64,000 nucleotides of DNA from Lineus longissimus (GCF_910592395.1 NC_088311.1:15070501-15134500); one strand, 5' to 3'; counted from the stretch's first letter, positions 34,780 through 46,956 are shown. Numbers and translations: made by a program. Notes: generated by a model from the sequence alone, not told the origin.

Positions 34780-35489
34780 CTAAGGCAGCATATTTGTATA
34801 AAAAATGACGTGGACATTCCAATATTTTCCAAAACCAAGAAGTCATACAATTACAAAGCACCTCAGCTGATTGAAATGTTGAAAAACAAGCCTCCTCCAA
34901 GTAAGTACCAGGGTAAAAGCTGCCTTACTTGGTGGACTACAACATGAGTTTTGTGGTGTCTGTAGCATGTGGCAATGTCCCCTTCGTGATATCCAGTCTG
35001 ATGCTGACAGTGGCAAGGTGAATGATGGCTTTAAGCGATCATTATCGCCTTGTGGGTGACACAATTCTACAGAGGCTCCCCTCCGATAATGTTTGGGCCA
35101 CTTTTGATCCATGTTTTGAAGACAGATTCTGTCTACAAAACATTCTTAACAGAATTGTGGAAGTACCAACCGCCTCTTTTAAATCTCAAAGTTTATGGTA
35201 CAGACGGGGAAGAAAGTATTTTTAAAGCATTGAGTAGTGTATTCCCAGACCGATCTACCTGAGGTGTTTCCAGCATTTTGAGAAGAATGTTGAAGAGAAA
35301 TTGAGAACATTAGGCCTAGACCCACAGGTAAAGGGGTTCATTAGTGAGATATTTCATGTTGATGCCACCCTTCTTGCCAGTAGTGACAATTTTATGTTTC
35401 ACGACAGGTTTGAGCAATTGAGTCAACAGTGGATGCTACGTGACCCATTTGGAGAATTTCTTCTTTATACGAGAGAAAGGAGGTCATGA
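34780..35489 (+). pseudogene. MULE-like transposase relic
   Basis: Frame 35050-35262 encodes FGPLLIHVLKTDSVYKTF, then LKVYGTDGEESIFKALSSVF. After a frameshift near 35260 the match continues with YLRCFQHFEKNVEEKLRTLG, VKGFISEIF, and on to a stop at 35487. The order G-P-(L/V)-L-I-H, then a GTDGE...A...FP block and (R/L)C(F)xHxxxN(V/I)xxKL fits MULE-type transposase domains of the kind found in invertebrate genomes. GTDGE supplies one of the acidic catalytic positions. Upstream frames are broken. It is inactive. The family call is from motif memory only. Confidence 0.6.
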
Positions 35490-35494
35490 TGAAA

Positions 35495-35760
35495 TGAAAT
35501 GGTCCAGGGACCATGTGCTCACCTCAGGGAAATATTGATGCATGTCATTTGCAGTGGATATGGCGAGAACAGTTTTGTTCATTGACGTCAATTTTGCGAT
35601 CGTAGAGAAGTGGCATGGTAGGGCAGCTTCCTTTTCATGGGGCAGTTTATATCAATATTCTGTAAAAATGGTTTCCAAGATGGCCACTTGCCAAATTAAA
35701 AAAAGAAGAGCTTTGATAGATCCATCTGATTGTACATATAACTTCATGTAATGAGTGTGA
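35495..35760 (+). mobile_element. C-type element head inserted next to the MULE relic
   Basis: It begins 'tgaaatggtccagggaccat' 5 bp after the MULE stop and continues 'gcatgtcatttgcagtggat', shared with 47690-47730. No tail was found, so it is truncated. Bases 35760-36052 show no further feature. Confidence 0.6.
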
Positions 35761-36052
35761 TTACAAGTTGAAGGTTGTTTCAGTGAGTAAATCTTACTAG
35801 TTGCCATGGTTCCGTCAACAGTCGCAACCCAATAGACAACCAGTTACAGCAGTCAGGACCTTTACATCAATCACTTGACGTTCAGCTTGAGACAAACAAG
35901 TCCAAAAGATGCATTGTCACACCCCAGGACAACTAGTAAATGCAGCCTGGACCTTTGTTTCAATTCCTTGGAAGTGCAGGTTGTGAAAAACTAATCCGGT
36001 CGATGCATGGTCACAACCTTGGGGAAAAAGAATGAAATACTAGAATTGACTG

Positions 36053-37331
36053 GTTCTTCTGATGACCGCACAGGTGAGCACTGATGTTGGATGGGAGGTG
36101 CGAGGTGTTTGTTTGGTTCTATGAAAGTAACTCCGCTCCTCTCTCTCGGTCATTTATAATGTGGTTACCAAAACGTTGTAAAACATGATAACATGTGTTT
36201 AAAGCGCACTTTATGACGAAAGGTTCAGGTCTGAATACGCTAATCTGACTGACAGCAGTCTGCCATTTTGCCGGACAACTACTACAGTTGGCGAAAAGGA
36301 TAGAATTGAATGCAATTAGCCTACTGCTTCCTTGGTCAGTTTTCCTATTTCATGCCAGGCAACCAAACATTTTGAAAATATTTTTGGGAAGGTGGGGAGG
36401 GGATTTTTACACCATTTGATACGCTGGCTCTTAATAGAACCCTTTTAAACAGGCACTGCTGGCCCAAGCAAACCTCAATATAGGCACACTGAGCAAAAGA
36501 ACATGTGGTGTGCGACCATGCGGTCTTTTCAACTTTTGTTTGCGGCTGGCTAGTTCCGGTTAGTTGTGGTCAGCAGTGGCTTCCTCCACCCGGCGTGTAA
36601 GGGCATCTATCACTGATCACTGAAAATCGTAGTCAGAGGTTACATGAATGACATAGGGAGTCATGTGTACCAAATTTCAAGTTGACAGCTTAAGCGGTTA
36701 AGAAATGTGCCATAGTTACACTCAAACGGCCAATTTTCACTATTTGGCCTCTGTAACCTTGAAAATTAGGTCAAATCAAAAACCTGTACGATATATGATG
36801 TATCCTTGCTGGGAGTACCTGATATCAAAATATCATCGAAAACAAGTCACTAATAAGCGAGATATTGCACTTTTTACCTTTTTTATTTTTGGCCCCCTGG
36901 TGGCCAAGTCGAGAATTGGATCAGACCGAAATTCGGTGTCAGTGGTTACATGACCCGGAGTCAGGTGTGAATTTCGAGCTCATAACTTAAGCGGTTAAGA
37001 AACATGCCATAGTTATACTCAAACGGCCAATTTACGCCGTTAGACCTCTGTGATATGTGATGTGTTACGGGATCTTGTTTACGAGTTTTGACTTGTTGGA
37101 GAATTGCTGAGTTGGGAAGACTAGCTTAGCAGGAGAGAGGCTTCTTGTCTTTTAAACTTTTATTTGATAGATGATTGAATATGGTACAGAGGATGTTGTT
37201 TCTATGAAGTCATCTGCCGGTCTCTCTCGAGGGAAGGAGACCCCTAGACTTTTAAACAATTCTTGTTGATGTTACAATGTTCCCTAGACGACGGTGATAT
37301 TCCACTCTGGTGCAAGTGACGTGGCCGGCCC
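36053..37331 (+). repeat. 1.28-kb tandem duplication, copy 1
   Basis: It is nearly identical to 37333-38611; I see about ten differences. The unit starts 'gttcttctgatgaccgcaca' and ends 'gacgtggccggcc'. It contains two B-type core units (about 36640-37060) and an imperfect hairpin GGTCTCtctcgagggaagGAGACC near 37220. No gene was recognised in it. Confidence 0.92.
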
Positions 37332-37332
37332 T

Positions 37333-38611
37333 GTTCTTCTGATGACCGCACAGGTGAGCACTGATGTTGGATGGGAGGTGCGAGGTGTTTGGTTGGTTCT
37401 ATGAAAGTAACTCCGCTCCTCTCTCTCGGTCATTTATTATGTGGTTACCGAAACGTTGTAAAACATGATAACATGTGTTTAAAGCGCACTTTATGACGAA
37501 AGGTTCAGGTCTGAATACGCTAATCTGACTGACAGCAGTCTGCCATTTTGCCGGACAACTACTACAGTTGGCGAAAAGGATAGAATTGAATGCAATTAGC
37601 CTACTGCTTCCTTGGTCAGTTTTCCTATTTCATGCCAGGCAACCAAACATTTTGAAAATATTTTTGGGAAGGTGGGGAGGGGATATTTACACCATTTGAT
37701 ACGCTGGCTCTTAATAGAACCCTTTTAAACAGGCACTGCTGGCCCAAGCAAACCTCAATATAGGCACAATGAGCAAAAGAACATGTGGTGTGCGACCATG
37801 CGGTCTTTTCAACTTTTGTTTGCGGCTGGCTAGTTCCGGTTAGTTGTGGTCAGCAGTGGCTTCCTCCACCCGGCGTGTAAGGGCATCTATCACTGATCAC
37901 TGAAAATCGTAGTCAGAGGTTACATGAATGACATAGGGAGTCATGTGTACCAAGTTTCAAGTTGACAGCTTAAGCGGTTAAGAAATGTGCCATAGTTACA
38001 CTCAAACGGCCAATTTACACTATTTGGCCTCTGTAACCTTGAAAATTAGGTCAAATCAAAAACCTGTACGATATATGATGTATCCTTGCTGGGAGTACCT
38101 AATATCAAAATATCATCGAAAACAAGTCACTAATAAGCGAGATATTGCACTTTTTACCTTTTTTATTTTTGGCCCCCTGGTGGCCAAGTCCAGAATTGGA
38201 TCAGACCGAAATTCGGTGTCAGTGGTTACATGACACGGAGTCAGGTGTGAATTTCGAGCTCATAACTTTAGCGGTTAAGAAACATGCCATAGTTATACTC
38301 AAACGGCCAATTTACGCTGTTAGACCTCTGTGATATGTGATGTGTTACGGGATCTTGTTTACGAGTTTTGACTTGTTGGAGAATTGCTGAGTTGTGAAGA
38401 CTAGCTTAGCAGGAGAGAGGCTTCTTGTCTTTTAAACTTTTATTTGATAGATGATTGAATATGGTACAGAGGATGTTGTTTCTATGAAGTCATCTGCCGG
38501 TCTCTCTCGAGGGAAGGAGACCCCTAGACTTTTAAACAATTCTTGTTGATGTTACAATGTTCCCTAGACGACGGTGATATTCCACTCTGGTGCAAGTGAC
38601 GTGGCCGGCCC
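37333..38611 (+). repeat. 1.28-kb tandem duplication, copy 2
   Basis: Offset is 1280 bp from copy 1. Differences include 'ggggatat' for 'ggggattt' and 'ggcacaatg' for 'ggcacactg'. The high identity means either a recent duplication or two haplotypes placed in series by the assembly. Bases 38612-38900 hold nothing recognised. Confidence 0.92.
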
Positions 38612-38904
38612 ACGAAACGGGCCTAATTGGTATATGTCACGTCATCTTGCATCACTTGGTCAAGGTATCAACATCGCCTCCCTCGATAAAAGTATCTAAA
38701 CCCGATAACCTCACGTACTACAAACAATTCGGAGAGTAAAATCACACACCTTATTTATCTTGCCATTTCTGTCCCCCTGTTGCTACAACAGTATAATAAC
38801 AATTTAGCTTACTTGCTTTCGTCATAATAATTAGCCCCTAAACGTTAAAATCCAACATTCGTTTTAAAGGTGATTTATAAAATGTAATTGTTAACAGCTC
38901 AACT

Positions 38905-39208
38905 CCGTATCAGATGTATCCTTGCTAGAACAACCTACCACAAACATTTTATCGAAAACGAGTCACTCATAAGAGCGATATCACACTTTTTAGGTTTCCA
39001 CTTCTGGCCCCCTCGTGGCCAAGTAAAGAATCAGATCGGACCGAAATTAATTGTCAGCGGTCACCTGACCCGGGGGGAGGGGATCCTGTGTACAAAGATT
39101 CATGTTCATAGGTCTAAGGTTTAAGAAACGTGCCACTGTTTTTGAAAGAGGATACAGACGACGACGGACACAGCGGTGTAGTATAGACTCATCTACGGTG
39201 AGCCAAAA
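38905..39208 (+). mobile_element. B-type core-repeat tail beside a splice donor
   Basis: One unit plus the tail 'ctacggtgagccaaaaaa'. It ends 37 nt from the last base of the HAUS3 exon at 39245, inside the intron. No head is present. Confidence 0.7.
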
Positions 39209-39244
39209 AACCAAAGGCATATCTAAAAAGTCTCAAAACCTCAC

Positions 39245-39379
39245 CTCAGTTCTTCCACATCAGAAGGATAGGGTTTCAACATCAACGAATGACTCTGATC
39301 TTTGACATAATTACATAACACTGTCAAACTTTTCTCTTCTACCGTGGCATCAATTCTTTGGTATTCGCTCTTTGGGTAG
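39245..39379 (-). CDS. HAUS3: HAUS3 exon (coiled-coil linker)
   Basis: A 135-nt exon with acceptor TCTCTCATTTCAG|CTACCC and donor CTGAG|GTGAGG, both strong. It begins with the third base of a codon and ends two bases into a codon; AG plus T from the next exon gives Ser, so the phases fit. It encodes 44 residues (YPKSEYQRIDATVEEKSLTV, then a Tyr/Val/Lys stretch and SDVEEL) that lead into the HRLHNKQ coiled coil. This part of HAUS3 is poorly conserved, so assignment rests on strand, order, splice sites and phase more than on motif. Confidence 0.75.
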
Positions 39380-39564
39380 CTGAAATGAGAGAGAAAGACT
39401 GCTTAGAAAATGAAAAAGAGGCTTGGAGCATCGTTTTTACAAACTTGGCAAGTGCCAGACCTCAGGACGCAAATAGAATAGGCATGCTTCTTGCTTTCAT
39501 ATAAAAGTATATCTTCATCAAATGTCCCCTGGACCAGACGGTCATAACTCTCACTATCTTGATA

Positions 39565-39605
39565 TGAAATGGCCAGGGCCATTGTGCTCACCTGTCGATA
39601 TGAAA
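39565..39605 (+). repeat. Solo A-type element head
   Basis: 'tgaaatggccagggccattg' plus 'tgctcacctgtcga' is the 5' end of the core-repeat family with no body after it. Confidence 0.6.
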
Positions 39606-39943
39606 GGGAGAGTATGAGGAAGAACTTGTCATTGTTAGGGGTTAATCATGCAATAGTTGTGGGATGGTGTGGTTTGTCTAGAAAAAGTGGAGTTAGTCGT
39701 ATTATTTTCCGCGTGCACATGTAACTGACGTTGGAATAAGTGAATCGTTATTTGTGGGAGAAGCTGAGAGATGTTTTCTGGCCAATTAAGACGGGTTTAC
39801 ATGTGTCTTAGCTATTCAGTGACTATTGAAAATTAACAGCGCATTTACATTTTGTAAAACCTGCTGTCATTGGCCGAAATTTCAAATGAATGGGATGTAC
39901 CTGTGGAATTGCGTGTGATTACGCTATCTCGAAAGGAGTATTT

Positions 39944-40314
39944 ATGCAAGTATCAATTCGTTTCTTGTACCCCCCCCTCCTCAAGGGTAGTTAAGCTATC
40001 ACCACTAATCTTTGCCGATGCTTGAGTAGTATTTATTTTTCCTTTAGTGAAAATTTGGCGAAGCTGGAAAGAATAAGGATGCTAATGTGTCGATGTCTTG
40101 TCGAACATACAGCCTTACCCAGTAAAATTAGTTCGGTTACTTTATATGACGGTGATAACTGATATATTGTTGATGGTGATGTCTTGACGAAAGAAAAAGT
40201 AGCATTGGTGAAAAAAGGGTGATGCTTGAGCCTTAAGATGTCGTTATAGGGTGATAAGGTGTCGTACCCTTGAGGAGGGGGGGGGGGGTACAAGACACAA
40301 ATTGATACTTGCAT
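39944..40314. mobile_element. MITE with ~45-bp inverted ends
   Basis: The left end 'atgcaagtatcaattcgttt' followed by 'cttgtacccccccctcctca' is mirrored at 40266-40314 ('gtacaagacacaaattgata', 'cttgcat'). The C/G runs differ in length. No coding capacity. Confidence 0.75.
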
Positions 40315-40465
40315 TATCCTCGGCTTGCGATTAGAGAGAAATTTTAAAAAATATGATACAAGAACAATTGAAGCAAGGAATGCACAGTATAGAATATGAT
40401 GTACTGAGTAACTAGGTAGCAGTTTGTATTCATTTTTGAGACAATAACATAGTTACAAGACAGCC

Positions 40466-41001
40466 CTATAGTCGGATTCATAAGTAAATGTCACTGCCCT
40501 TTTGGGCCGCTGCGCAAAAACTACTGGGCCTATTTCTTCAAAGTTTGGTTTTTCTTGAATCTAATTTCGGGACCCAAGAGGATTTTCATATTTCAGTAAC
40601 CATGGTTACGAAATAATTTTTTTGTATGTATTGGTGTACATTGACGTAGTGTGTTGATTTTGACATTTTCTCCTCTGTACTGCTTATTTCTGGATGCATT
40701 TTGCTGAAATGTTCAGGTAATTTTTTTTCGTGTGTATCTTTAAAGCTGCCAAGTTTCATTTAGAACTATCCATCAAAAAAAATCGGGCCCTCCCGATTCC
40801 CCCAAAATGGCCAAAGGCCAAAGGGCTCCAAAGTTGACAATTTTTTTCTTTATAATTTGCAAATCTCTAACCTGGAAATTGTGTTGGGTCCCGAAATTAG
40901 ATTCAAGAAAAACCAAACTTTGAAGAAATCGGTCCAATAGTTTTTGCACAGCGACCCAAAAGGGCAGTGTCAGTGACATTTACTGATGAATCCGACTATA
41001 G
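40466..41001. mobile_element. 536-bp MITE with ~110-bp inverted arms
   Basis: The arms at 40466-40575 and 40890-41001 begin CTATAGTCGGATTCAT and include 'tgtcactgcccttttggg' and 'aaagtttggtttttcttga'. The arms are about 90% identical. The interior has no credible ORF. Superfamily not assigned; a TA target is possible from the CTATAG ends. Confidence 0.8.
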
Positions 41002-41284
41002 GCCTAACTATAAAAGCACTGATGACAGCTGTGCTACATTTTCATCATTATCATCATCTACTTTAGTCAACCAGCTCAGATGACCTTTCTTGGGGCAGTG
41101 ATCGGTAACGGTGAACTCCTTCCGACCCAACAGGCAAATGTTTACATTCGTGTCTCCGTGTATCATGGATACATGTGTATACTAACAACGTTGTTGTGTT
41201 GACACACTCTGACTGACTCTGACTGTGTACATTTCTACAGCGACGAAAAACAATCACAAAAATGGTTCTTTTTAAGCACTCGTG

Positions 41285-41686
41285 ACCAATAGAAAAAAAA
41301 CGTGCCATGATCAAAGAAATTTTAGAGTTCGACCTCTGTGACCTTGAAATGAAGGTCAAATCAAAAACCCGTGTGATATGTGATGTACCTTTATTAGATA
41401 CACCCACCATAAAATTTTCATCGCTCTAGTTTTAACCATAAGCTTCAAAATCACAAAAATAGGTTTACAAAGAGCACCCCCTATATTGCAGACCAGCAGT
41501 CAAATTGTGCTGATTTTCATTCTGAAGGAAGGTCTTGCCTAGGGGTACCCACACACCAAGTATGAACTTTCTGGGTCAAGTGGTTAAGAAACGTGCCACG
41601 ATTTTGTCAAAAGTTAACGACGGACGACGACGACGGACGCCAGACGCCGCAGTATCGTATTAGCTCACCTGACAGGTGAGCTAAAA
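41285..41686 (+). mobile_element. D-type core-repeat tail abutting an A-type element
   Basis: It carries 'cgacctctgtgaccttgaaa' near 41331, a GACGACGACGACGG tract and a perfect terminal hairpin at 41661-41683 (11-bp stem TAGCTCACCTG, 1-nt loop), then AAAA. The next base starts an A-type element, so one copy inserted exactly at the end of another. Confidence 0.72.
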
Positions 41687-42716
41687 TGAAATGGCCAGGG
41701 CCATTGTGCTCACCTCATGTGGAGGAAAGATGGATAAAGAGCATGGTCTTGTGTCATGTAGTGTTAGGTTTGATGTAGGTCCAAGCAATTACAATTTCCC
41801 CAAAATGGCCAATTTACAGTACATTCGACCTCTGTGACCTTGAAAAGTAGGTCAAATCAAAGAAGACCCGGGTGACACATTGAATGGTTGTTAGAATTAG
41901 ATGTACCTATGATATAAAATTGGTGCCAATCGGGCAAGTCATTACTAGGAATAATGGCATTTTGAAGAATTTAGGATTTGGCCCCCTCCCTGGAGGCAAA
42001 TCAGATCGCACCAAACTTCGGTACCTGAGATCACCTGACCAAGGGGTACATGTGTACTTAATTTGTGATCAATAGTCATTGCAGTTAAGAAACGTGCCAT
42101 AGTAACGGCCTGACGGCGAATTTACGCCATTTGACCTCTGTGACCTTGACAAGAAGGTCAAATTAAAAACCTGTGTGACATATACTGTATGGTGGTTAGA
42201 TGTACCCATGATATCAAATTGGTGGCAATCGGGCAAGAAGTTAAGGAATAATCACATTTTTAAGGTTTTTGGATTTTGCCCCCTGGTGGTCAAGTGGTGA
42301 ATCATATTGGACCAAACTTTGGTCCCTGAGATCACCTGACTAAGGGGTAAATGTGTACCAAATTTGGTATCAATAGTCATTGCAGTTTAGAAACGTGCCA
42401 TCGTTACATCCTAACGGCTAATTTACACCATTTGACCTCTGTGACCTTGAAAAGGAGGTCAAATCAAAAACCCGGAGGATATATGATGCACCTTTGCTAG
42501 AAGTACCTACCATATTTTTTTCAAAATTTCCCGACTACTATTAAGGGAGATATTGCATATTTTCACTTTTAACGTTTGGCCCCCTGGTGGCCAAACCATG
42601 AAACGAATCGGACCGAAACTTGGTCTCCCAGGTGTCATTACATAAGGGTACATGTGTACCAAGTTTCAACTCAATAGCTCTAACAGTTACGAAACGTGCC
42701 CTGCTAACGGACGACG

Positions 42717-42772
<56 letters not shown>

Positions 42773-42828
42773 ACGACGGACGCCACGGTATGGGATAAGC
42801 TCACCTCTGCTAAGAGGTGAGCTAAAAA
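41687..42828 (+). mobile_element. Complete A-type core-repeat element
   Basis: 1142 bp with all family parts. The GAC tract is long (about 42712-42773). A small deletion removes 'ccaaacgg' after 'ccctggagg' near 41996. Receptor-like motifs lie near 41829, 42132 and 42433. The Arg-rich frames over the tract are artefacts. Confidence 0.82.
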
Positions 42829-42989
42829 GGGTGATGCTACCAATTCACAATCTTATTTTTTTAAATAAGAGAAAAAAAAGCATAGTTAATCCCACTGAAG
42901 GAGGACATGATTTAAAATGTTCTTATTTTAAAACTATCATTTATTGCATCAAGGGGAATAATAAGGGCACTGGAGTGGAACTTTTCGAC

Positions 42990-43690
42990 TCCACCCCATC
43001 ATGCAACAAATGTAACCATCTGGCGACTAGTTCTGCTGTTAAAGACCTCAGGGCAAAAATCAAAAATTGCAACGAGGCAGCTAAACTCGACATTGGATCC
43101 AACCCTAAATTTATCAGGCAATTCTCCCCATCATACAAAAGAAAATTGAAACCATCACATGACACCCCCTGTTGTAACAGTCCACAAAGTGTAATTCCCA
43201 ATGGCCGCCTGACAGCTATATTGGATATCAGATCAGACTTGTTTCAGAATTTAATACCAACATGCAAAATAAAAGATGGCCACTTGGCAGCCGAACAGGA
43301 TATTGGATTGATTCCAAAATCAATAGAGCACCTCGGCGACAACTGCCCTTTATTCAACAGAAAATTAAAGCCCCTCAAGAATTTCATTCTGGAATCACAG
43401 CGTTGAAAGCAAATCAAAGATGGCCGTCTGGCAGCAATATTGGAAAATTGAACAGGCACGAAATTTATGGGGCACCTCTTCCATCTCACCCAATCATGCC
43501 CACCAGAGAAAACTCAATGCAATCATATGAATTGTTCTGCAGTTACCAGTCCGGAATGCAAAATCCAAGATGATCAACTTGCAGCCATTATTGGATATTG
43601 AATATGACCCAAAATCAATAGGGCCCTTCTAGTCCCCTGCCCATCATGTCACATAAAATCTAAGCCCACCAGGGGACGGCTGTTTGCAAT
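42990..43690 (+). repeat. Array of ~130-150-bp repeats
   Basis: Units share 'aagatggccgcctggcagc', 'atattggatat', 'ccaaaatcaatagggcacct' and 'gaaaattgaagccc'. They match the 22740-23110 array. A 191-codon open frame (42831-43406) crosses the units but has repeat-like composition and no family match, so I treat it as non-coding. Confidence 0.65.
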
Positions 43691-43849
43691 TTCAATGATG
43701 TTATAAAGTAAAGTATGTCAATTTCGTTATGGTTCTTGAAGGCTGGCTGTTTTTTTAGCCAATTCAATTGCATCCATCACATTATCTAGATATCTAGATA
43801 CATATATAAGGTAGAGAAGAAAAGCTTTGTCATGTAGGATCTATGATAC

Positions 43850-43937
43850 AGGTCATCCTCGGTACAAAGTTCCTCTCTGGAGAATGGTAGTATAGTCTGC
43901 TCTGTGTTTTGATGTCTCTCATACTTGGTACGATATT
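43850..43937 (-). CDS. HAUS3: Probable HAUS3 exon (YRTKYERHQ...)
   Basis: An 88-nt exon with acceptor TTGACTTGTTTCAG|AATATC and a weak donor GACCT|GTATCA. It starts with the last two bases of a codon and ends two bases into a codon; the C from the next exon completes it, so the frame into 39245-39379 is kept. It encodes YRTKYERHQNTEQTILPF, then SREELCTEDDL. I recall no diagnostic motif for this part of the family. If the donor is wrong, the exon end would move, but other nearby GT sites break the frame. Confidence 0.58.
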
Positions 43938-44104
43938 CTGAAACAAGTCAACGTACAGAGTATTTTTCATCAACAAAAGTATTTTCTTTTTTTTAGCACG
44001 GCAGCAATCTCTCAAAGACGCTAGATGATTCCCCTGTGCATAAGCATACTTCATCAACCGGCATTACAAATATTCCCGACATGCTTCACTCGTTCAACAG
44101 AAAA

Positions 44105-44745
44105 TGAAAAGGCCAGGGGCCATTGTGCTTACCGTATAGATATTCGGGGGTTAATAGGAATCTATCCTGGTTAAGAAACATGTACAGTCCTACCAGAAAG
44201 TAAATGTCCACAGGTTTCTTTTTTAATCAAAGAGATAGAATGAGATAATGTGTATCTAGTTGGTCATGTATCTGTTGTATTTGGACCCAGCTAATCCTCT
44301 CTATCCATTATGTAACAGGCAATTTTATATATGTCCAAAAAGTCACTTTTTCATTTTATTTTATTTTTGTTCTTTTTTACAATGTATGGGTGAACTATGA
44401 TGCAACAAAGTTATTTTAGCTCCGTGATATCTTTCAAAACGGTGGACATTTACTTTCTGGTAGGACTGTGCATGTAAAGTAATAGGTCAAATCGAAATCA
44501 GTATGACAAGTGATGTATCCTTGCTTGGAGTACCTACCATAAAATATTATTAAAAACAAGTCACCAATAAATGAGATATTGCGCTTTTTCCTATTCAGTT
44601 GTAGCTCCCTAGTGGCCAAGATGAGAATCATATTGGACCGAAATAGGCTGTCAGAGGTTTTCTGACCTAGAGGGTCATATGTACCAAGTTTCAAGTTTCA
44701 AGTTGTTATTTTCAGTGGTTAAGAAACGTGCCATAGCTTAATAAT
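44105..44745 (+). mobile_element. B-type core-repeat element, tail missing, with nested MITE
   Basis: The head is 'tgaaaaggccaggggccatt' with 'gcttaccgtatagatattcg'. The first unit is split at 44185 by a MITE and resumes at 44470 ('tgcatgtaaagtaataggtc'). The sequence loses similarity after 'aaacgtgccatag' near 44735. Confidence 0.68.
44185..44469. mobile_element. 285-bp hAT-type MITE with 27-bp perfect TIRs
   Basis: The ends 44185-44211 and 44443-44469 are exact reverse complements starting CAGTCCTACCAGAAAG. The flanking octamers AACATGTA and TGCATGTA match at 6 of 8 positions, consistent with an 8-bp hAT target duplication. Related copies lie at about 48156-48430 (same strand) and 52080-53963 (inverted, split). 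Confidence 0.82.
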
Positions 44746-46008
44746 GACATAAAATGCCGCATACAACATTCTCTACACTCTGACTCAAGACTGATCACCT
44801 GAACCAAGTTTTAAATATATCAATGCTCTGCAAGTGTTGAAATTTCTGATCTGTAAAACGTTTGATACCAACTTTTTTTGTGCGTGTGTCTGATTTGTTT
44901 ACTTCTTATAGCAAAAGCTCTTACATAACGTGATGCATAATCCAAAACTATTAATGTTGTGACACTCAAGAATCACCTCCTTCATATCCATGCTTGGGTT
45001 GGCTGAATAATTCCATGGTTACCGGAATATCAATCAAAAACATTGCCAGGGGCTACAAATACCCCATTTTACCTTATTATTTGATTCTGACGACATGGTT
45101 AAAGCTTGAAATTTCATATTTCAAAGCATAAATCAGCTGTTTACATGTTTGATCGATTGCCATGAATTTACGTTCATTTCATTCTTATCAAATTATATCA
45201 TAATATTCTTAAAGGAATCAATTGATATTAATTGAGAGTAAGACTTCTTTTTCAGAAATCATCAGATTTCAACTATTTCTGGTTTTGAACTTCATCGCCA
45301 TTTTGATGGTGAAGTATGATGAAATCGGCAAAATAGACAAGAACAACATTCCCAAACAAAAAATACGTGGAGGGTTTTTTGTCAGTTGAAAGTAACAATG
45401 AATATTTTTCACACATATTTTGGCAAAAGTTGTGCATTTTTCGATTTCACCCCCAAAAAAGTTCACCAATTTAAATTTCACTCGTTAATTTTCTCCCGCC
45501 CGAAAGCTCTTGAACTGTGTTCTCGAGCTTTCTAAGACTGGAAAAAATTTAACTTGTGCAATCTGGCGACTCGGATCACACACACTCAGGAGTATTCTTA
45601 TTGTATTGTTCCAAAAAAATTGAACAAGGAATTGCGGCTAAATGTAATTAGGAAGTTATAACTCATTATCCGAATTCCATTAAAGGACCAATGGCATTAT
45701 CAAGGGCAATATTAGCCAGCGGTCAGCTGCCCAGACACCTCCTACTCTACATAAGAGGCACTGTCTCTAAAAATCAGGCAATATGGAAAAAAAGTGGCCA
45801 CGGCTTTCTCGGACTTTAGCACGTGTTGTACATTTTTGGAAAGCTAGGACCTTAACTAAGAAACTAAGAAAAATGACATTAGTTCTCATCTGTGACGTCA
45901 TGCCATCAAGTAGTGGCGACACCTGGTGGTCATGTTAACCACTAAATTTCCGTCAAAGAATATCCTTTTTCAAACTGCAGAAAAGCAATGTTGCAAAGTG
46001 AATATATA
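44746..46008. other. Stretch without recognised gene or repeat
   Basis: About 1.26 kb of AT-rich sequence. No splice-flanked ORF, family motif or repeat was found on either strand. Confidence 0.5.
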
Positions 46009-46956
46009 TGAAATGGCCAGGGCCATTGTGCTCACCTCATGTGGAGGAAAGATGGATAAAGAGCATGGTATTGTGTCATGTAGTGTTAGGTTTGATGAAG
46101 GTCCAAGCAATTACAATTTCTCCAAATTGGCCAATTTACAGTACATTCGACCTATGTGACCTTGAAAAATAGGTCAAATCAAAGAAGACCCGGGTGACAC
46201 ATTGAATGGTTGTTAGAATTCGATGTACCTATGATATAAAATTGGTGCCAATTGGGCAAGTCATTACTAGGAATAATGGCATTTTGAAGAATTTAGGATT
46301 TGGCCCCCTCCCTGGAGGCCAAACGGCAAATCAGATCGCACCAAACTTCGGTACCTGAGATCACCTGACCAAGGGGTACATGTGTACTTAATTTGTGATC
46401 AATAGTCATTGCAGTTAAGAAACGTGCCATAGTTACGGCCTGACGGCAAATTTACGCCATTTGACCTCTGTGACCTTGACAAGAAGGTCAAATTAAAAAC
46501 CTGTGTGACATATACTGTATGGTGGTTAGATGTACCCATGATATCAAATTGGTGGCGGTGGCAATCGGGCAAGAAGTTAAGGAATAATCACATTTTTAAG
46601 GTTTTTGGATTTTGCCCCCTGGTGGTCAAGTGGTGAATCATATTGGACCAAACTTCGGTCCCTGAGATCACCTGACTAAGGGGTAAATGTGTACCAAATT
46701 TGGTATCAATAGTCATTGCAGTTTAGAAACGTGCTATCGTTACATCTTAACGGCCAATTTACACCATTTGACCTCTATGACCTTGAAAAGGAGGTCAAAT
46801 CAAAAACCCGGAGGATATATGATGCAACTTTGCTAGAAGTACCATATTTTTTTCAAAATTTCCCGACTACTATTAAGGGAGATATTGCGTATTTTCACTT
46901 TTCGACGGACGACGGACGCCATGGTATGGGATAAGCTCACCTCTGCTAAGGGGTAA
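46009..46956 (+). mobile_element. A-type core-repeat element with 3' deletion
   Basis: The head and first units are intact. A local GGCGGT duplication occurs at about 46555. About 175 bp including the last unit and most of the GAC tract are missing: 'ttttcacttttcgacggacg' joins directly. The terminal hairpin is degraded ('gctaaggggtaaatg'). Confidence 0.75.

Noticed and set aside
42831-43406. 191-codon ORF on the plus strand
   Set aside because: It runs across a noncoding ~140-bp repeat array also found at 22740-23110; no domain motifs and the repeat units are not in a consistent frame.
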